Origin: Mesorhizobium sp. SCN 65-20
GTDB taxonomy: Bacteria; Pseudomonadota; Alphaproteobacteria; Rhizobiales; Rhizobiaceae
NCBI GenBank assembly: GCA_001724355.1
Contig: MEEF01000020.1
Coordinates: 1 to 41,424, forward strand
Length of the DNA stretch: 41,424 nucleotides
Reading direction: 5' to 3'
Below the pieces are notes generated by a model that was given only the letters and a program-made list of their open reading frames with translations, made no database searches and had not been told where the DNA came from. Of this stretch, positions 1 through 8,565 are shown one piece after another. Both the position numbers and the translations under genes were made by a program. Position 1 is the first letter of the stretch. Every line of letters begins with the position of its first letter.

Positions 1-410
1 TGGAGCGGCGCGTCCGCTGGAAGGGTATGATTGTTGTCGTCAATCAACCGCACTTTGCTGAAAGCAATGAAATTTCCGGTGCTCGGCACAGCGCGCATCA
101 AACGCTCGATACGCGCAGGCTCGTAGAAATCGTCGGAATTGAGGATCGTCAGAACGTCTCCGCGGGCCAGGGAAAGCCCGCGCATAATTGCCTGATGAGC
201 GCCAGCATTGGCTTGCACATGAAACTCTATCCGTCGACCGCGATGGTCCGAGATGGCTTCGCGTATCAGCGCTTCACTACCATCCGAGGAGCCATCGTCG
301 ATGATAATCAGTTCCAGGTCCGCGTAACTCTGCTCGATGACGGAGCGAACTGCACGCCGCACATACCTTGCATGATTGAACGACGGGATAACTACGGAAA
401 CAAGTCTCAT
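1..410 (-). CDS. Family 2 glycosyltransferase, N-terminal part (runs off the left edge)
   Basis: The protein begins MRLVSVVIPSFNHARYVRRA, the usual start of a GT-A fold family 2 glycosyltransferase. IIIDDGSSDGS follows at residues 35-45 (nucleotide-sugar binding), then LNSDD at 90-94, the metal-binding acidic motif. About 136 residues are in the window; the C-terminal half lies beyond base 1. The ATG at 408-410 is preceded by a good ribosome site (AGGAG). It should transfer a sugar in surface polysaccharide or O-antigen synthesis at the cytoplasmic face of the membrane; the substrate cannot be read from the sequence. It sits directly downstream of a decayed second glycosyltransferase on the same strand, so this edge is probably the end of a polysaccharide locus. 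The stretch is less GC-rich than the genes to the right. Confidence 0.85.
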   Translation of the reverse strand, partial: MRLVSVVIPSFNHARYVRRAVRSVIEQSYADLELIIIDDGSSDGSEALIREAISDHRGRRIEFHVQANAGAHQAIMRGLSLARGDVLTILNSDDFYEPARIERLMRAVPSTGNFIAFSKVRLIDDNNHTLPADAPL

Positions 411-424
411 GGCTTCTCCTGGTC

Positions 425-1374
425 CTAAACAGCAGGGCCGCCGGTCGAAGGAGTAGTCAACAGCACCCCAAACATCCGCGCTGCAAATGCCTCCACACTG
501 CACCGGTCTGCGAAACCACGCACTCCCGACTCTCCCAGTTTACTCAGGCCAATCACAGCCCCTACCATTCCGGACACATCCAAATAAGGCACCACACAAT
601 TCGCCCCCCGGCAAGCACGGGGACGGTGCAGAGGATCGCGGTCAGACTCACCGTCGCAACGGGTTTCCCGTTCGACGTGATCGCGCATTGCTGCTTGGTC
701 ATGTGGCCAGCGGGGAGGCAAATAGTGACCTTTGGAAGCGGCCCGTGCTCTTGCAGCGCCGACACTGAAGGCATGAACAATCCGCATGTCCACGCATGAA
801 GATTCATAGACGACATGCTGTGCGCGACTATCAATCATGCCGATCGATCGCGCCCGAAATGCTGCGCTATATCAGTCGGGAGTTCATGCGCGAGATCAAC
901 AACGGGAATCCTCTCGTTGTCCAGCAACTCTACCAACCCAGCGCAGACGACCGTATGACATATTGCCGACCATACAGGCATATCCAATCCTGCGATCAAT
1001 GTTCGCAACGCAGTTTCCGGGTTGGTGGATGAATGGTCTTCATCCAGAACATGAAATGTTGCGAGGCTGGCGAAATCGGCTTCCAGTTCCCCTCCCTCGA
1101 TTGCGACAATCAGCAGACGCAAATCTTGGCGCTTTGCTAGCTCGCGAGCGAGGTTCAAACACATCACCGGTGCACTCGTTCGCGAGCAATCATGCGTGAC
1201 GAGTAGCAAGAACGGGCGCGGATCAAGCAGCGACTCCGTCGTCCTGGCCGCATGCACCCGCTTGAAAGGGCTGCCAATAACGGACGATGATCGCTTGTCG
1301 TGCAGTCTTCGGATCGAGCTAAGACTCGACGACAACAGCCGCTTAACCGCTTTCAGTGGGCGCGTTGGGAGCAA
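425..1374 (-). pseudogene. Decayed glycosyltransferase (frameshift plus internal deletion)
   Basis: The upstream piece (1374 down to 835) carries LLLVTHDCSRTSAPVMCLNL and later VVDLAHELPTDIAQHFG, as in GT4-like glycosyltransferases of rhizobial polysaccharide loci. It stops at a TGA at 835-837. The next frame (838 to 425) picks up the homology with AQHVVYESSCVDMRIVHAF and a KGHYLPPR segment, then jumps to what looks like the extreme C-terminus (NCVVPYLDVSGMV ... SVEAFAARMFGVLL). The catalytic middle with the usual donor-binding region is missing, so I read one frameshift near 835 and an in-frame or out-of-frame deletion near 640-700. The only in-frame start is TTG at 1374; the frame stays open further upstream, so the N-terminus may be longer. 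Identification as a glycosyltransferase is by motif; inactivity is an inference from the break and the missing core. Confidence 0.65.
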
Positions 1375-1595
1375 ACGGCCTCCATAGCCTTCGCTGCTGG
1401 ATAGCGGCGTTCGAATTCGATTTCGCCAATGCGACCCACTATGAACCGCTCTCCAATCCAGGCTTGATGTTCGGGAGGAGCGAGAGTTTGAACTCCACTC
1501 GGACGCTCCGAACCGCTCGGTGAGGTGTCCTACCTATCGAAGGCAACGCGGGCAAGCAATATGCTTGACCGCAGCGACTTGACCACCAGGGCAAG

Positions 1596-2135
1596 CTATT
1601 CGGCCCGGCGCGGATACTGCACGCGTGGCGGGATCCAGTGATGCAGGATGGCGAGTGCCAGAAGGCTGAGGCAGCCAACCAGCACGATCACGAACAGCAT
1701 GACGCCCCTGTCGGGCGACGCGGTGGCGACAAGGGGGATCGCGCCCGCCGGCGGATGGGTGACGCGGAACATCAGCATCAGCGCGATGGAGAGCCCGACG
1801 GCCACGGCCGACACCTCCCACAGTCCCGGAAAGGCCAGCGCTGCCGCAACGCCGATCAGCGTCGCGATGAGATAACCGGCAAAGACATTCGCGGGCTGGG
1901 CCAGCGGGCTCGCCGGCTGGCCGAACATGAGCACGGCCGTCGCGCCGAGCGGCGCAATCAGCATGGGAATGCCGGTGAAGGAAGCCAGTCCGCCGATCGT
2001 GGCCATGCCGACCACCGCGCCCGACCCCGACTTCAGGTGCGAGACGAAGTGCCCCTTGGGCTCATGGCGGGCTGTGAGGGTGCGAATGTGGTGGCGCAAC
2101 GTCGTTCCCCAACGAAAGGCCCGTCTGGATAGCAA
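1596..2135 (-). CDS. HPP-family integral membrane protein
   Basis: A 179-residue hydrophobic protein with about four membrane spans. It carries the features that name the HPP family: APLGATAVLMFGQPASPLAQP-like residues at 61-81 and the THPPAGA segment at 126-132. Some members, in plants and cyanobacteria, have been linked to nitrite transport; the role in alphaproteobacteria is not settled, so no function is assigned here. The frame offers no ATG; TTG at 2133-2135 is the only reasonable start and gives a basic, soluble N-terminus of about 35 residues before the first membrane segment. It lies alone, between the threonine dehydrogenase gene and the glycosyltransferase remnants, all on the minus strand. 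The 67-bp gap upstream must hold its promoter if it is not read from tdh. Confidence 0.8.
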   Translation of the reverse strand: MLSRRAFRWGTTLRHHIRTLTARHEPKGHFVSHLKSGSGAVVGMATIGGLASFTGIPMLIAPLGATAVLMFGQPASPLAQPANVFAGYLIATLIGVAAALAFPGLWEVSAVAVGLSIALMLMFRVTHPPAGAIPLVATASPDRGVMLFVIVLVGCLSLLALAILHHWIPPRVQYPRRAE

Positions 2136-2202
2136 ATCAGCGCTTTGCCTGGCAACGCAGGTTTGTTCGAAAATTCGCCCTACAGTGAAAAAACTTTCCT
2201 AA

Positions 2203-3237
2203 TCACCAATCCATCACCACCTTGCCGGAATTGCCGCTGCGCATGGCGTCGAAACCGGCCTGGTAGTCGTCTATACCGATCCGATGGGTGATGAGGCCGG
2301 TGACGTCGAGCGGCCCCTGCACCAGGGCGATCATCTTGTACCAGGTCTCGAACATCTCGCGGCCGTAGATGCCCTTGAGGTGCAGCATCTTGAAGATGAC
2401 CTTGTTCCAGTCGATCTCGAAACCGGTCGGCGCGATGCCCAGGATGGCGATCTTGCCGCCGTTGTTCATCGTCTCGATCATGTCGCGGAAGGCCGCCGCT
2501 GAACCCGACATTTCGAGGCCGACGTCGAAGCCTTCGGTCATGCCCTCGTCGCGCATGACGTCGACCAGTTTCTCCTTCGAGGCGTCGACGACGTGGTGGA
2601 CGCCGAGTTTCCTTGCCAGCGCAAGGCGCGTCGGGTTGATGTCGGTGATCACCACTTTGCGTGCGCCCACGCACTGGGCGACCAGCGCGCCCATGATGCC
2701 GATCGGTCCGGCGCCGGTCACGAGAACGTCCTCGCCGACCAGATCGAAGGACAACGCGGTGTGCACGGCATTGCCGAGCGGATCGAAGATCGCCGCCACC
2801 TCGTCCGGCACGTCATCAGGGATCGGCACGACATTGTGCTCGGGGATCGCCACATATTCGGCGAACGACCCGGGCCGGTTGACGCCGACACCAAGCGTGT
2901 TGCGGCAAAGGTGACCTCGCCCGGCGCGGCAGTTGCGGCAATGGCCGCAGACGATGTGCCCCTCGCCCGAGACGCGCTGGCCAACCTTGTAGTCCTTCAC
3001 CCCGGCGCCGAAATCGGCCACGGTTCCGACGAACTCGTGGCCGGTCACCATCGGCACCGGCACGGTCTTCTGGGCCCACTGGTCCCAGTTGTAGATGTGG
3101 ACGTCGGTGCCGCAGATCGCCGACTTGCGAACCTTGATCAGCACGTCGTTGGTGCCGATCTCGGGTATGGGGACCTCTTCCATCCAGATCCCCGGCTCGG
3201 CCTTGGCCTTCACCAGCGCCCGCATCATGTTCGACAT
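2203..3237 (-). CDS. tdh: L-threonine 3-dehydrogenase
   Basis: Oxidises L-threonine with NAD+ to 2-amino-3-ketobutyrate, the first step of threonine breakdown to glycine and acetyl-CoA, in the cytoplasm. The 344-residue protein is a zinc-dependent medium-chain dehydrogenase of standard length. The catalytic zinc ligand C42 (ICGTD) and the GHE motif with H67-E68 are present. The structural zinc cysteines are C97, C100, C103 and C111. The Rossmann loop GAGPIG is at 175-180, and ITDIN follows as the NAD-selecting strand. The start at 3235-3237 has a strong ribosome site (GGAGG) about 8 bases upstream. It lies 45 bases downstream of kbl on the same strand, the usual kbl-tdh operon, so both enzymes should be made together. 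Confidence 0.97.
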   Translation of the reverse strand: MSNMMRALVKAKAEPGIWMEEVPIPEIGTNDVLIKVRKSAICGTDVHIYNWDQWAQKTVPVPMVTGHEFVGTVADFGAGVKDYKVGQRVSGEGHIVCGHCRNCRAGRGHLCRNTLGVGVNRPGSFAEYVAIPEHNVVPIPDDVPDEVAAIFDPLGNAVHTALSFDLVGEDVLVTGAGPIGIMGALVAQCVGARKVVITDINPTRLALARKLGVHHVVDASKEKLVDVMRDEGMTEGFDVGLEMSGSAAAFRDMIETMNNGGKIAILGIAPTGFEIDWNKVIFKMLHLKGIYGREMFETWYKMIALVQGPLDVTGLITHRIGIDDYQAGFDAMRSGNSGKVVMDW

Positions 3238-3282
3238 CGTCTTTTCCTCCGAATCCCTTGATCCAGAATCGCTTTCGCGGCT

Positions 3283-4470
3283 TCAGGAAATCACGCCCAG
3301 CTCACGCCCGACCTCGCCGAAGGCGGCGACCGCCCGATCGATGTCGGCGGCCGAATGGGCAGCCGACATCTGCGTGCGGATGCGCGCCTGCCCCTTTGGC
3401 ACCACCGGGAACGAGAAGCCGATCACATAGATGCCGCGCTTGAGCATGCGCGCCGCCATTTCCTGCGCGAGGGCCGCGTCTCCCAGCATCACCGGGATGA
3501 TCGGATGATCGGCGCCGGCGAGTGTGAAGCCTAGCTTGCCCATGCCCGACCGGAACCGCGCCGCATTGGCATAGAGCCTTTCGCGCAAGTCACCGCCCGA
3601 GGCGATCATGTCGAGCACCTTGATGGAGGCGCCGGCGATGGAGGGAGCCAGGGTGTTGGAGAACAGGTAGGGGCGCGAGCGCTGCCGCAGCCAGTCGACC
3701 ATCTCGCGCTTGCCGGAGGTGTATCCGCCCGAGGCGCCGCCCAGAGCCTTGCCGAGCGTGCCGGTGATGATGTCCACCCGGCCCTCGACACCGCAATGCT
3801 CCGGGGTGCCGCGCCCGTGCTTGCCGACGAAGCCGACCGCATGGCTGTCGTCGACCATGACCATCGCCCCGTATTTCTCGGCGAGATCGCAGACGCCCTC
3901 GAGGTTGGCGATGATCCCGTCCATAGAGAAGACGCCGTCTGTGGCGATCAGCTTGAAACGGCTGCCCTCCGCCTTCTTGAGTTCCTCCTCCAGCGCCGCC
4001 ATGTCGTTGTTGGCATAGCGGAAGCGCTTTGCCTTGGACAAGCGCACGCCGTCGATGATCGAGGCATGGTTCAGCGCATCGGAAATGATGGCGTCCTCTT
4101 CACTCAGCAGCGTTTCGAACAGGCCCGCATTGGCGTCGAAGCAGGACGAATAGAGGATCGTGTCTTCCATGCCCAAGAAGGCGGAAATCCGCGCCTCGAG
4201 TTCCTTGTGCTCCTCCTGCGTGCCGCAGATGAAGCGCACCGAGGCCATGCCGTAGCCGTAGCGGTCGAGTGCCGCCTTGGCCGCATCACGCAATTCATGG
4301 CTGTCGGCGAGGCCGAGATAATTGTTGGCGCAGAAATTCAGCACCTTCTCGCCGGCCACCTCGATCTCGGCCGACTGGGTGGACGTGATCACGCGCTCGG
4401 ACTTGTAGAGGCCGGCCGATTTCAGGGCTTCCAGCTCGGAAGCGAGATGGGAGAGAAAAGCTTGGCTCAT
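3283..4470 (-). CDS. kbl: 2-amino-3-ketobutyrate CoA ligase (glycine C-acetyltransferase)
   Basis: PLP enzyme that splits the unstable product of threonine dehydrogenase with CoA to glycine and acetyl-CoA. The 395 residues match the family length, and the sequence has the alpha-oxoamine synthase signature: [11 protein letters not shown] at 131-141, VDDSHAVGF at 207-215 and the PLP lysine K241 in [10 protein letters not shown]. The frame stays open for another 22 codons upstream, but [16 protein letters not shown] is the conserved N-terminus of Kbl, so ATG 4468-4470 is chosen. First gene of the kbl-tdh operon. A strong hairpin at 4548-4577 separates it from the cupin gene upstream, so it probably has its own promoter in the region just before the start. 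Confidence 0.96.
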   Translation of the reverse strand: MSQAFLSHLASELEALKSAGLYKSERVITSTQSAEIEVAGEKVLNFCANNYLGLADSHELRDAAKAALDRYGYGMASVRFICGTQEEHKELEARISAFLGMEDTILYSSCFDANAGLFETLLSEEDAIISDALNHASIIDGVRLSKAKRFRYANNDMAALEEELKKAEGSRFKLIATDGVFSMDGIIANLEGVCDLAEKYGAMVMVDDSHAVGFVGKHGRGTPEHCGVEGRVDIITGTLGKALGGASGGYTSGKREMVDWLRQRSRPYLFSNTLAPSIAGASIKVLDMIASGGDLRERLYANAARFRSGMGKLGFTLAGADHPIIPVMLGDAALAQEMAARMLKRGIYVIGFSFPVVPKGQARIRTQMSAAHSAADIDRAVAAFGEVGRELGVIS

Positions 4471-4547
4471 GTCTTGCCGTCCGATTGAGAGGACACCGAA
4501 GCGAGTTTCGTCTGAGGCAAGGCGAAAAGCCATCAAAATTACGACGA

Positions 4548-4577
4548 GCCGGACGCGTGGAGCACCACCCGTCCGGC
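4548..4577 (-). terminator. Rho-independent terminator after the first cupin gene
   Basis: A 13-bp stem with one mismatch (GCCGGACGCGTGG against CCACCCGTCCGGC) closes on the tetraloop AGCA. On the minus strand it is followed by a T-rich stretch. It lies 23 bases past the stop of the cupin gene at 4601-5080 and ahead of kbl. Confidence 0.7.
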
Positions 4578-4600
4578 ACGTTCAGGATCGTTCGGTACGC

Positions 4601-5080
4601 TCAGCTCAGCGGCGCGCCGACGATGTCGATGCCGTTTTTGGCGCAGGCCTCGGTAAGAGCCGCGATCATCTCAGGCGTGGGCTCCTCATGCGGCGGCATC
4701 TTTGCCGCGGGTGCCGGCATGCCTGCCTGCCGTACCAGTTGCTCGAAGTCGCTGCCTGTCGTGACGGTAAGGCAGCGCGCACCGCCCGTGGATTCGACGC
4801 GGAAGCTGTGGACGATCCCCTTCGGCGCCATCACCGTCTGCCCCGCATGCGCGATGATGTCCTTGCCGGCGACGTTGAAGCGCATGACGCCGTCGAGAAT
4901 ATGGAACACTTCGTCCTCGTTGCGGTGAATGTGCAAGGGCGGCGACGCGCCGTAAGGCATCAGGTGCTCTATGACGCTGATGTTGTCCACGCCGGCCTTG
5001 GCCGAGAGCCGGATCGTCGCAAGCGTGCCGTTGAACCAGAAGAGTTCGCCGGCATTCTCGGTTTTCTGATGAATGGTCAC
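4601..5080 (-). CDS. Cupin-domain protein (complete metal-ligand set)
   Basis: A 159-residue single-domain cupin. Motif 1 is LHIHRNEDEVFHILDG with H50, H52 and E57; motif 2 is VMAPKGIVHSF with H91. This is a full three-His/one-Glu site that would normally hold Fe, Mn or Ni. GTG at 5078-5080 is chosen: it has an AAGGGA ribosome site and gives the same length and N-terminus (VT..K.EN.G...WF) as the paralogue at 6534-7013, whereas the upstream extension is not conserved. The two cupins align end to end without gaps and are about half identical, both ending IVGAPLS/IIGAPLN. Such small cupins can be dioxygenases, isomerases or sensors; the reaction here is unknown. It is divergent from the enolase-superfamily gene at 5366, with a 285-bp shared upstream region in which I see no other gene. 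Confidence 0.85.
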   Translation of the reverse strand: MTIHQKTENAGELFWFNGTLATIRLSAKAGVDNISVIEHLMPYGASPPLHIHRNEDEVFHILDGVMRFNVAGKDIIAHAGQTVMAPKGIVHSFRVESTGGARCLTVTTGSDFEQLVRQAGMPAPAAKMPPHEEPTPEMIAALTEACAKNGIDIVGAPLS

Positions 5081-5365
5081 TAGGTTTCCCTTCTCGAATG
5101 AACCCGCGACGTTCCGTGCCGCGTCGGCACCCGATCTAAAGGCATGAGGTATCCGTTCGAGTTCGGCGCAACCGAAAGTACGTATCAGCAATAGGAAACA
5201 TAACTGCGCCACATCCGAAACTCAGGCGCCGACGGCGCCGATCGACCGGACTGCCAGGCACTGTCAGGATAACGACGCGCCGATGCGCCGCTTCCCTCGC
5301 CTCGCGCCGCGGGCTCCTCGGGTTAAGGTCGCACGGCGCGCGATCGTAGCAGCGGGGGAACAATC

Positions 5366-6481
5366 ATGGCCGAAGCGAGCATTTCCAGCATCCGCATCTT
5401 CCGCCAATGGCAGCCGTTCCGGGACGGGACCTATCGCTGCTCCGGCGGGCGCAGCGCGGAGGGCTTCGACTCCACCATTATCGAAGTCACGTCCCGCGAC
5501 GGCAATCGCGGCTATGGCGAGATGGCTCCGCTGGGCAGTTTCTACGACCCGGCCTTCGCGGCCGGCGCGCGGGAGGCGATGCAGGAACTGGCACCGCAAC
5601 TCATCGGATGCGACGCGTCGGGCATCGAGGCCCTGAACCGGCGCATGGATCTGCTGCTCAAGGGCCACCCTTACGCGAAATCCGCGATCGACATGGCCCT
5701 GTGGGACCTTGCCGGACGGCGCTGCGGATCGACGCTCGCCGCGATGAGCGGCGGGGCCGAGGGATCGAGCCTGCCGCTTTATCGGTCCATCGCCCAACAG
5801 GCCCCGGACGCCATGGCGGCCCGCGCCGAAAAATACATCGCCGAAGGCTACCGCCGCCTGCAGGTCAAGATCGGCCTCGACGTCGACGAGGACGTCGCCC
5901 GTTTCGAGGCGGTCAGGTCCGCCGTGCCCGGCGGAACGGTGCTGTTCTGCGACGCCAATGCGAGTTGGGGCACCGCCGAGACCAGGCGCTTCCTGATGGC
6001 GACGAGGCAGTTCGACTACGTGCTGGAGCAGCCTTGCGCGAGCTATGAGGAAAATCTCGCCGTTCGCCGCGCGACGGACCGGCCGCTCGTGCTCGACGAG
6101 ACCATTGACGGCGCCGACGCGCTGCTGCGCGCGATCTCGGACGGGCTGGTGGACGGCATCACCATCAAGCTGGCGCGCGTCGGCGGCCTGACGAAGGCAA
6201 AGCTCATTCGCGACATTGCGATAGCCAGGAACCTGAAGATCACGATCGAGGACACGGGCGGCGCCCAGATCGACACGGCCGCCTATTCGGGCCTGCTGCT
6301 GTCGACGCCGGAGAATTTGCGGCAGCACACCGTCGACTTCCACAACTGGGTGACGGTGTCCAACGCGCGGGGCACATTCGCGATCGCCGATGGCGTCATG
6401 CGCATTCCGGAAGGCCCTGGCCTTGGCCTCGATGTCGACCCCGACGCATTCGGGGAACCGATCTTTGCCTGCCATGCCTGA
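5366..6481 (+). CDS. Enolase-superfamily enzyme (mandelate racemase / muconate lactonizing type)
   Basis: A 371-residue protein with an N-terminal capping domain (GYGEMAPLG at 49-57) and a TIM-barrel domain. The metal ligands are in place: D196 (FCDAN), E221 (LEQP) and D244 or E245 (VLDET). The barrel bases K168 (RLQVKIG) and K268 (TIKLARVGG) sit where racemases and epimerases of this superfamily carry opposing lysines. The first lysine of the usual KxK motif is glutamine (Q166-V-K168). Lysine pairs of this kind fit alpha-proton abstraction from both faces, as in dipeptide, N-acyl amino acid or hydroxyproline-betaine epimerases; the true substrate cannot be assigned. It is enclosed by two paralogous cupin genes on the opposite strand and is followed by a bidirectional hairpin. 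A betaine substrate would fit the methyl-amine genes 3-8 kb away, but this is inference. Confidence 0.88.
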   Translation: MAEASISSIRIFRQWQPFRDGTYRCSGGRSAEGFDSTIIEVTSRDGNRGYGEMAPLGSFYDPAFAAGAREAMQELAPQLIGCDASGIEALNRRMDLLLKGHPYAKSAIDMALWDLAGRRCGSTLAAMSGGAEGSSLPLYRSIAQQAPDAMAARAEKYIAEGYRRLQVKIGLDVDEDVARFEAVRSAVPGGTVLFCDANASWGTAETRRFLMATRQFDYVLEQPCASYEENLAVRRATDRPLVLDETIDGADALLRAISDGLVDGITIKLARVGGLTKAKLIRDIAIARNLKITIEDTGGAQIDTAAYSGLLLSTPENLRQHTVDFHNWVTVSNARGTFAIADGVMRIPEGPGLGLDVDPDAFGEPIFACHA

Positions 6482-6488
6482 AATGATG

Positions 6489-6520
6489 GCTGGACGGACA
6501 CGCCCCCGCACCCGTCCAGC
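6489..6520. terminator. Bidirectional terminator between the enolase-like gene and the second cupin
   Basis: A perfect 9-bp stem (GCTGGACGG / CCGTCCAGC) with a 14-base loop fills the short gap between two convergent genes. It has no clear T tract on either side. Confidence 0.5.
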
Positions 6521-6533
6521 CCGTCACCGGCGC

Positions 6534-7013
6534 TCAGTTGAGGGGGGCGCCGATGATCTGAATGTTGTTGCGGGCGCAGGTGTCGAAAAACCGCCTGGCG
6601 GTTTCCGGCGTCCTTTCGGACCTGGGAGGAAGACCGGCGCTCTGCGCCGGCACACTCATCTGCCGAACCATCTGCTCGAAATCCCCGCCCTGGGTGACGA
6701 TCAGGCAGGTGGCGCCATCGGGAGATTCGACCTTGAAGGTGTGTGGGATGCCCTTGGGGGCCATCACGGTCTGACCGGCATGGGCGAGGAACACCTTGCC
6801 GTCGACGCGAAAGCGCATCGTACCCTCGAGTATGTGGATGATCTCGTCCTCGCTGAGATTGACGTGCAAGGGCGTCGACTCGCCCTGCGGCATGCGGCAT
6901 TCGATGATGCTGATCTGGTCGTTTCCAGCGCTCGCCGGCACACGGATCGTCATTAGATTGTCGCCAAACCAGAGCACCTGGCCGACATTTTCGATCTTGG
7001 TCTGTGCAGTCAC
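6534..7013 (-). CDS. Cupin-domain protein, paralogue with altered metal site
   Basis: 159 residues, the same length as the cupin at 4601-5080 and alignable to it without gaps. Motif 1 reads LHVNLSEDEIIHILEG, so the first histidine (H50) and glutamate (E57) remain but the second histidine is N52. Motif 2 (VMAPKGIPHTF) keeps H91. The site could still bind metal with three or four mixed ligands, or it may have become a binding or sensing protein. The start is GTG at 7011-7013, with GGGGGA upstream, as in its partner; a longer reading frame upstream is not conserved between the two. The gene is convergent with the enolase-like gene. Its promoter should lie in 7014-7180; the rest of that gap carries the gcdH terminator. 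Confidence 0.85.
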   Translation of the reverse strand: MTAQTKIENVGQVLWFGDNLMTIRVPASAGNDQISIIECRMPQGESTPLHVNLSEDEIIHILEGTMRFRVDGKVFLAHAGQTVMAPKGIPHTFKVESPDGATCLIVTQGGDFEQMVRQMSVPAQSAGLPPRSERTPETARRFFDTCARNNIQIIGAPLN

Positions 7014-7181
7014 CGAATTTCCCCCATGCCATGCGTGTGCGACTGAAAAGCGCCGGACGCCCAGGGAGTTAATTGCGCCGTGTAACCGTTTGAAGCCGGG
7101 GAGCGCGGCCAGTGTTTCAACAAGCTGAAACAATTCGCAGTGAATACGAACTCATACGCACCAAGACTGGGCCGAAACGAA

Positions 7182-7220
7182 AGACAAAAAGCAAACGGCC
7201 GCGGTGAACCACCGCGGCCG
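7182..7220 (-). terminator. Rho-independent terminator of gcdH
   Basis: A perfect 10-bp GC-rich stem (CGGCCGCGGT / ACCGCGGCCG) with loop GAACC lies 25 bases past the gcdH stop. On the minus strand it is followed by GTTTGCTTTTTGTC, a clear T tract. Confidence 0.85.
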
Positions 7221-7244
7221 CAAGCAAGAGGTGAGACGTCTGGC

Positions 7245-8447
7245 TTAGAAGAAAGCCTGCAGGCCGGTCTGGGCGCGGCCCAGGATGAGCGCATGCACGT
7301 CGTGCGTGCCTTCGTAGGTGTTGACCGTCTCCAGGTTCTGCGCATGGCGCATGACGTGGTAGCCGATCTGGATGCCGTTGCCGCCGTGCATGTCGCGGGC
7401 GATGCGGGCGATGTCGAGCGCCTTGCCGCAGTTGTTGCGCTTGACGATCGAGATCATCTCGGGCGCGAACTTGTGCTCGTCCATCAGGCGGCCGACGCGA
7501 AGCGAGCCCTGAAGACCGAGCGCGATCTCGGCCTGCATGTCGGCGAGCTTCTTCTGGTAGAGCTGGGTGCCGGCGAGCGGCTTTCCGAACTGCTTGCGGT
7601 CGAGGCCATACTGGCGGGCGCGGTGCCAGCAATCCTCGGCCGCACCCATGACGCCCCAGGAAATGCCGTAGCGGGCGCGGTTGAGGCAGCCGAACGGGCC
7701 CTTGAGGCCCCAGACATTCGGCAGCAGCGCGTCTTCGCCGACTTCGACGCCTTCCATGACGATTTCGCCCGTGATCGAGGCGCGCAGCGACAGCTTGCCA
7801 CCGATCTTCGGCGCGGAAAGGCCCTTCATGCCCTTTTCGAGCACGAAACCGCGAATCTGGTTGTCATGCGCGGTGGACTTCGCCCAGACGACGAACACGT
7901 CGGCGATCGGCGCGTTCGAGATCCACATCTTCGAGCCGCTGATCCTGTAGCCGTTGGCGGTCTTCTCGGCGCGGGTCTTCATGCCGCCCGGGTCGGAACC
8001 TGCGTCCGGCTCGGTCAGGCCGAAGCAGCCGATCCATTCGCCCGAGGCGAGCTTCGGCAGGTACTTCTTGCGCTGCTCCTCCGAGCCGTAGGCGTAGATC
8101 GGGTACATGACCAGCGACGACTGCACTGACATCATCGAGCGGTAGCCCGAATCGATGCGCTCGACCTCGCGCGCCACGAGTCCGTAGGTCACGTAGCCGG
8201 CGCCAAGGCCGCCATACTCCTCGGGAACGGTGATGCCAAGCAGGCCGGCCTCGCCCATTTCGCGGAAGATCGCCGGATCGGTCTTCTCGTCGAGATAGGC
8301 TTCCTCGATGCGCGGGGCGAGCTTGTCGGCGGCGAAGGCTGCGGCGCCATCGCGCACCATGCGCTCGTCCTCGGTCAGTTGGTCTTCGATCAGGAAGGGG
8401 TCGGCCCAGACAAAGCTGCCGCCGCCTGCCGGTGTGGATGCGCTCAT
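7245..8447 (-). CDS. gcdH: Glutaryl-CoA dehydrogenase
   Basis: FAD enzyme that oxidises and decarboxylates glutaryl-CoA to crotonyl-CoA at the end of lysine and tryptophan degradation. The 400-residue protein has the three acyl-CoA dehydrogenase domains. It has [13 protein letters not shown] at 143-155 (FAD/substrate binding), RKQFGKPL at 284-291 and the catalytic base E379 in [15 protein letters not shown], the context typical of glutaryl-CoA dehydrogenases rather than medium- or short-chain enzymes. ATG 8445-8447 follows GGAGGAACC, an excellent ribosome site; the 17-codon extension upstream is not needed. A LysR gene is divergent from it across 118 bp, the usual arrangement of gcdH with its own regulator, so induction by a pathway intermediate is likely. 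Confidence 0.95.
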   Translation of the reverse strand: MSASTPAGGGSFVWADPFLIEDQLTEDERMVRDGAAAFAADKLAPRIEEAYLDEKTDPAIFREMGEAGLLGITVPEEYGGLGAGYVTYGLVAREVERIDSGYRSMMSVQSSLVMYPIYAYGSEEQRKKYLPKLASGEWIGCFGLTEPDAGSDPGGMKTRAEKTANGYRISGSKMWISNAPIADVFVVWAKSTAHDNQIRGFVLEKGMKGLSAPKIGGKLSLRASITGEIVMEGVEVGEDALLPNVWGLKGPFGCLNRARYGISWGVMGAAEDCWHRARQYGLDRKQFGKPLAGTQLYQKKLADMQAEIALGLQGSLRVGRLMDEHKFAPEMISIVKRNNCGKALDIARIARDMHGGNGIQIGYHVMRHAQNLETVNTYEGTHDVHALILGRAQTGLQAFF

Positions 8448-8526
8448 GGTTCCTCCGGAGAATGGGTGATTTCTCGCCATCCTAGACCGCTTCGGCACTT
8501 TTCGCTAACAAGTAATCTCGCAAGGT

Positions 8527-8545
8527 TTATGCGTATATTCGATAA
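8527..8545. promoter_or_regulatory. Candidate LysR-type operator between gcdH and its regulator
   Basis: TTAT and ATAA half-sites are separated by 11 bases (TTAT-N11-ATAA), which fits the T-N11-A rule for LysR-type regulators. It lies in the 118-bp divergent region, 20 bases before the regulator start. The arms are short, so chance is possible. Confidence 0.45.
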
Positions 8546-8565
8546 ACTCGAAATAGAGACCGACG

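Noticed and set aside
5081..5212. Longer first cupin starting at 5212
   Set aside because: The additional 44 residues are not present in the paralogue, and a GTG with a ribosome site gives an equal-length protein.
5213..5365. Short minus-strand ORF in the divergent region between the first cupin and the enolase-like gene
   Set aside because: Arginine-rich shadow translation with no ribosome site; the region is better read as a promoter region.
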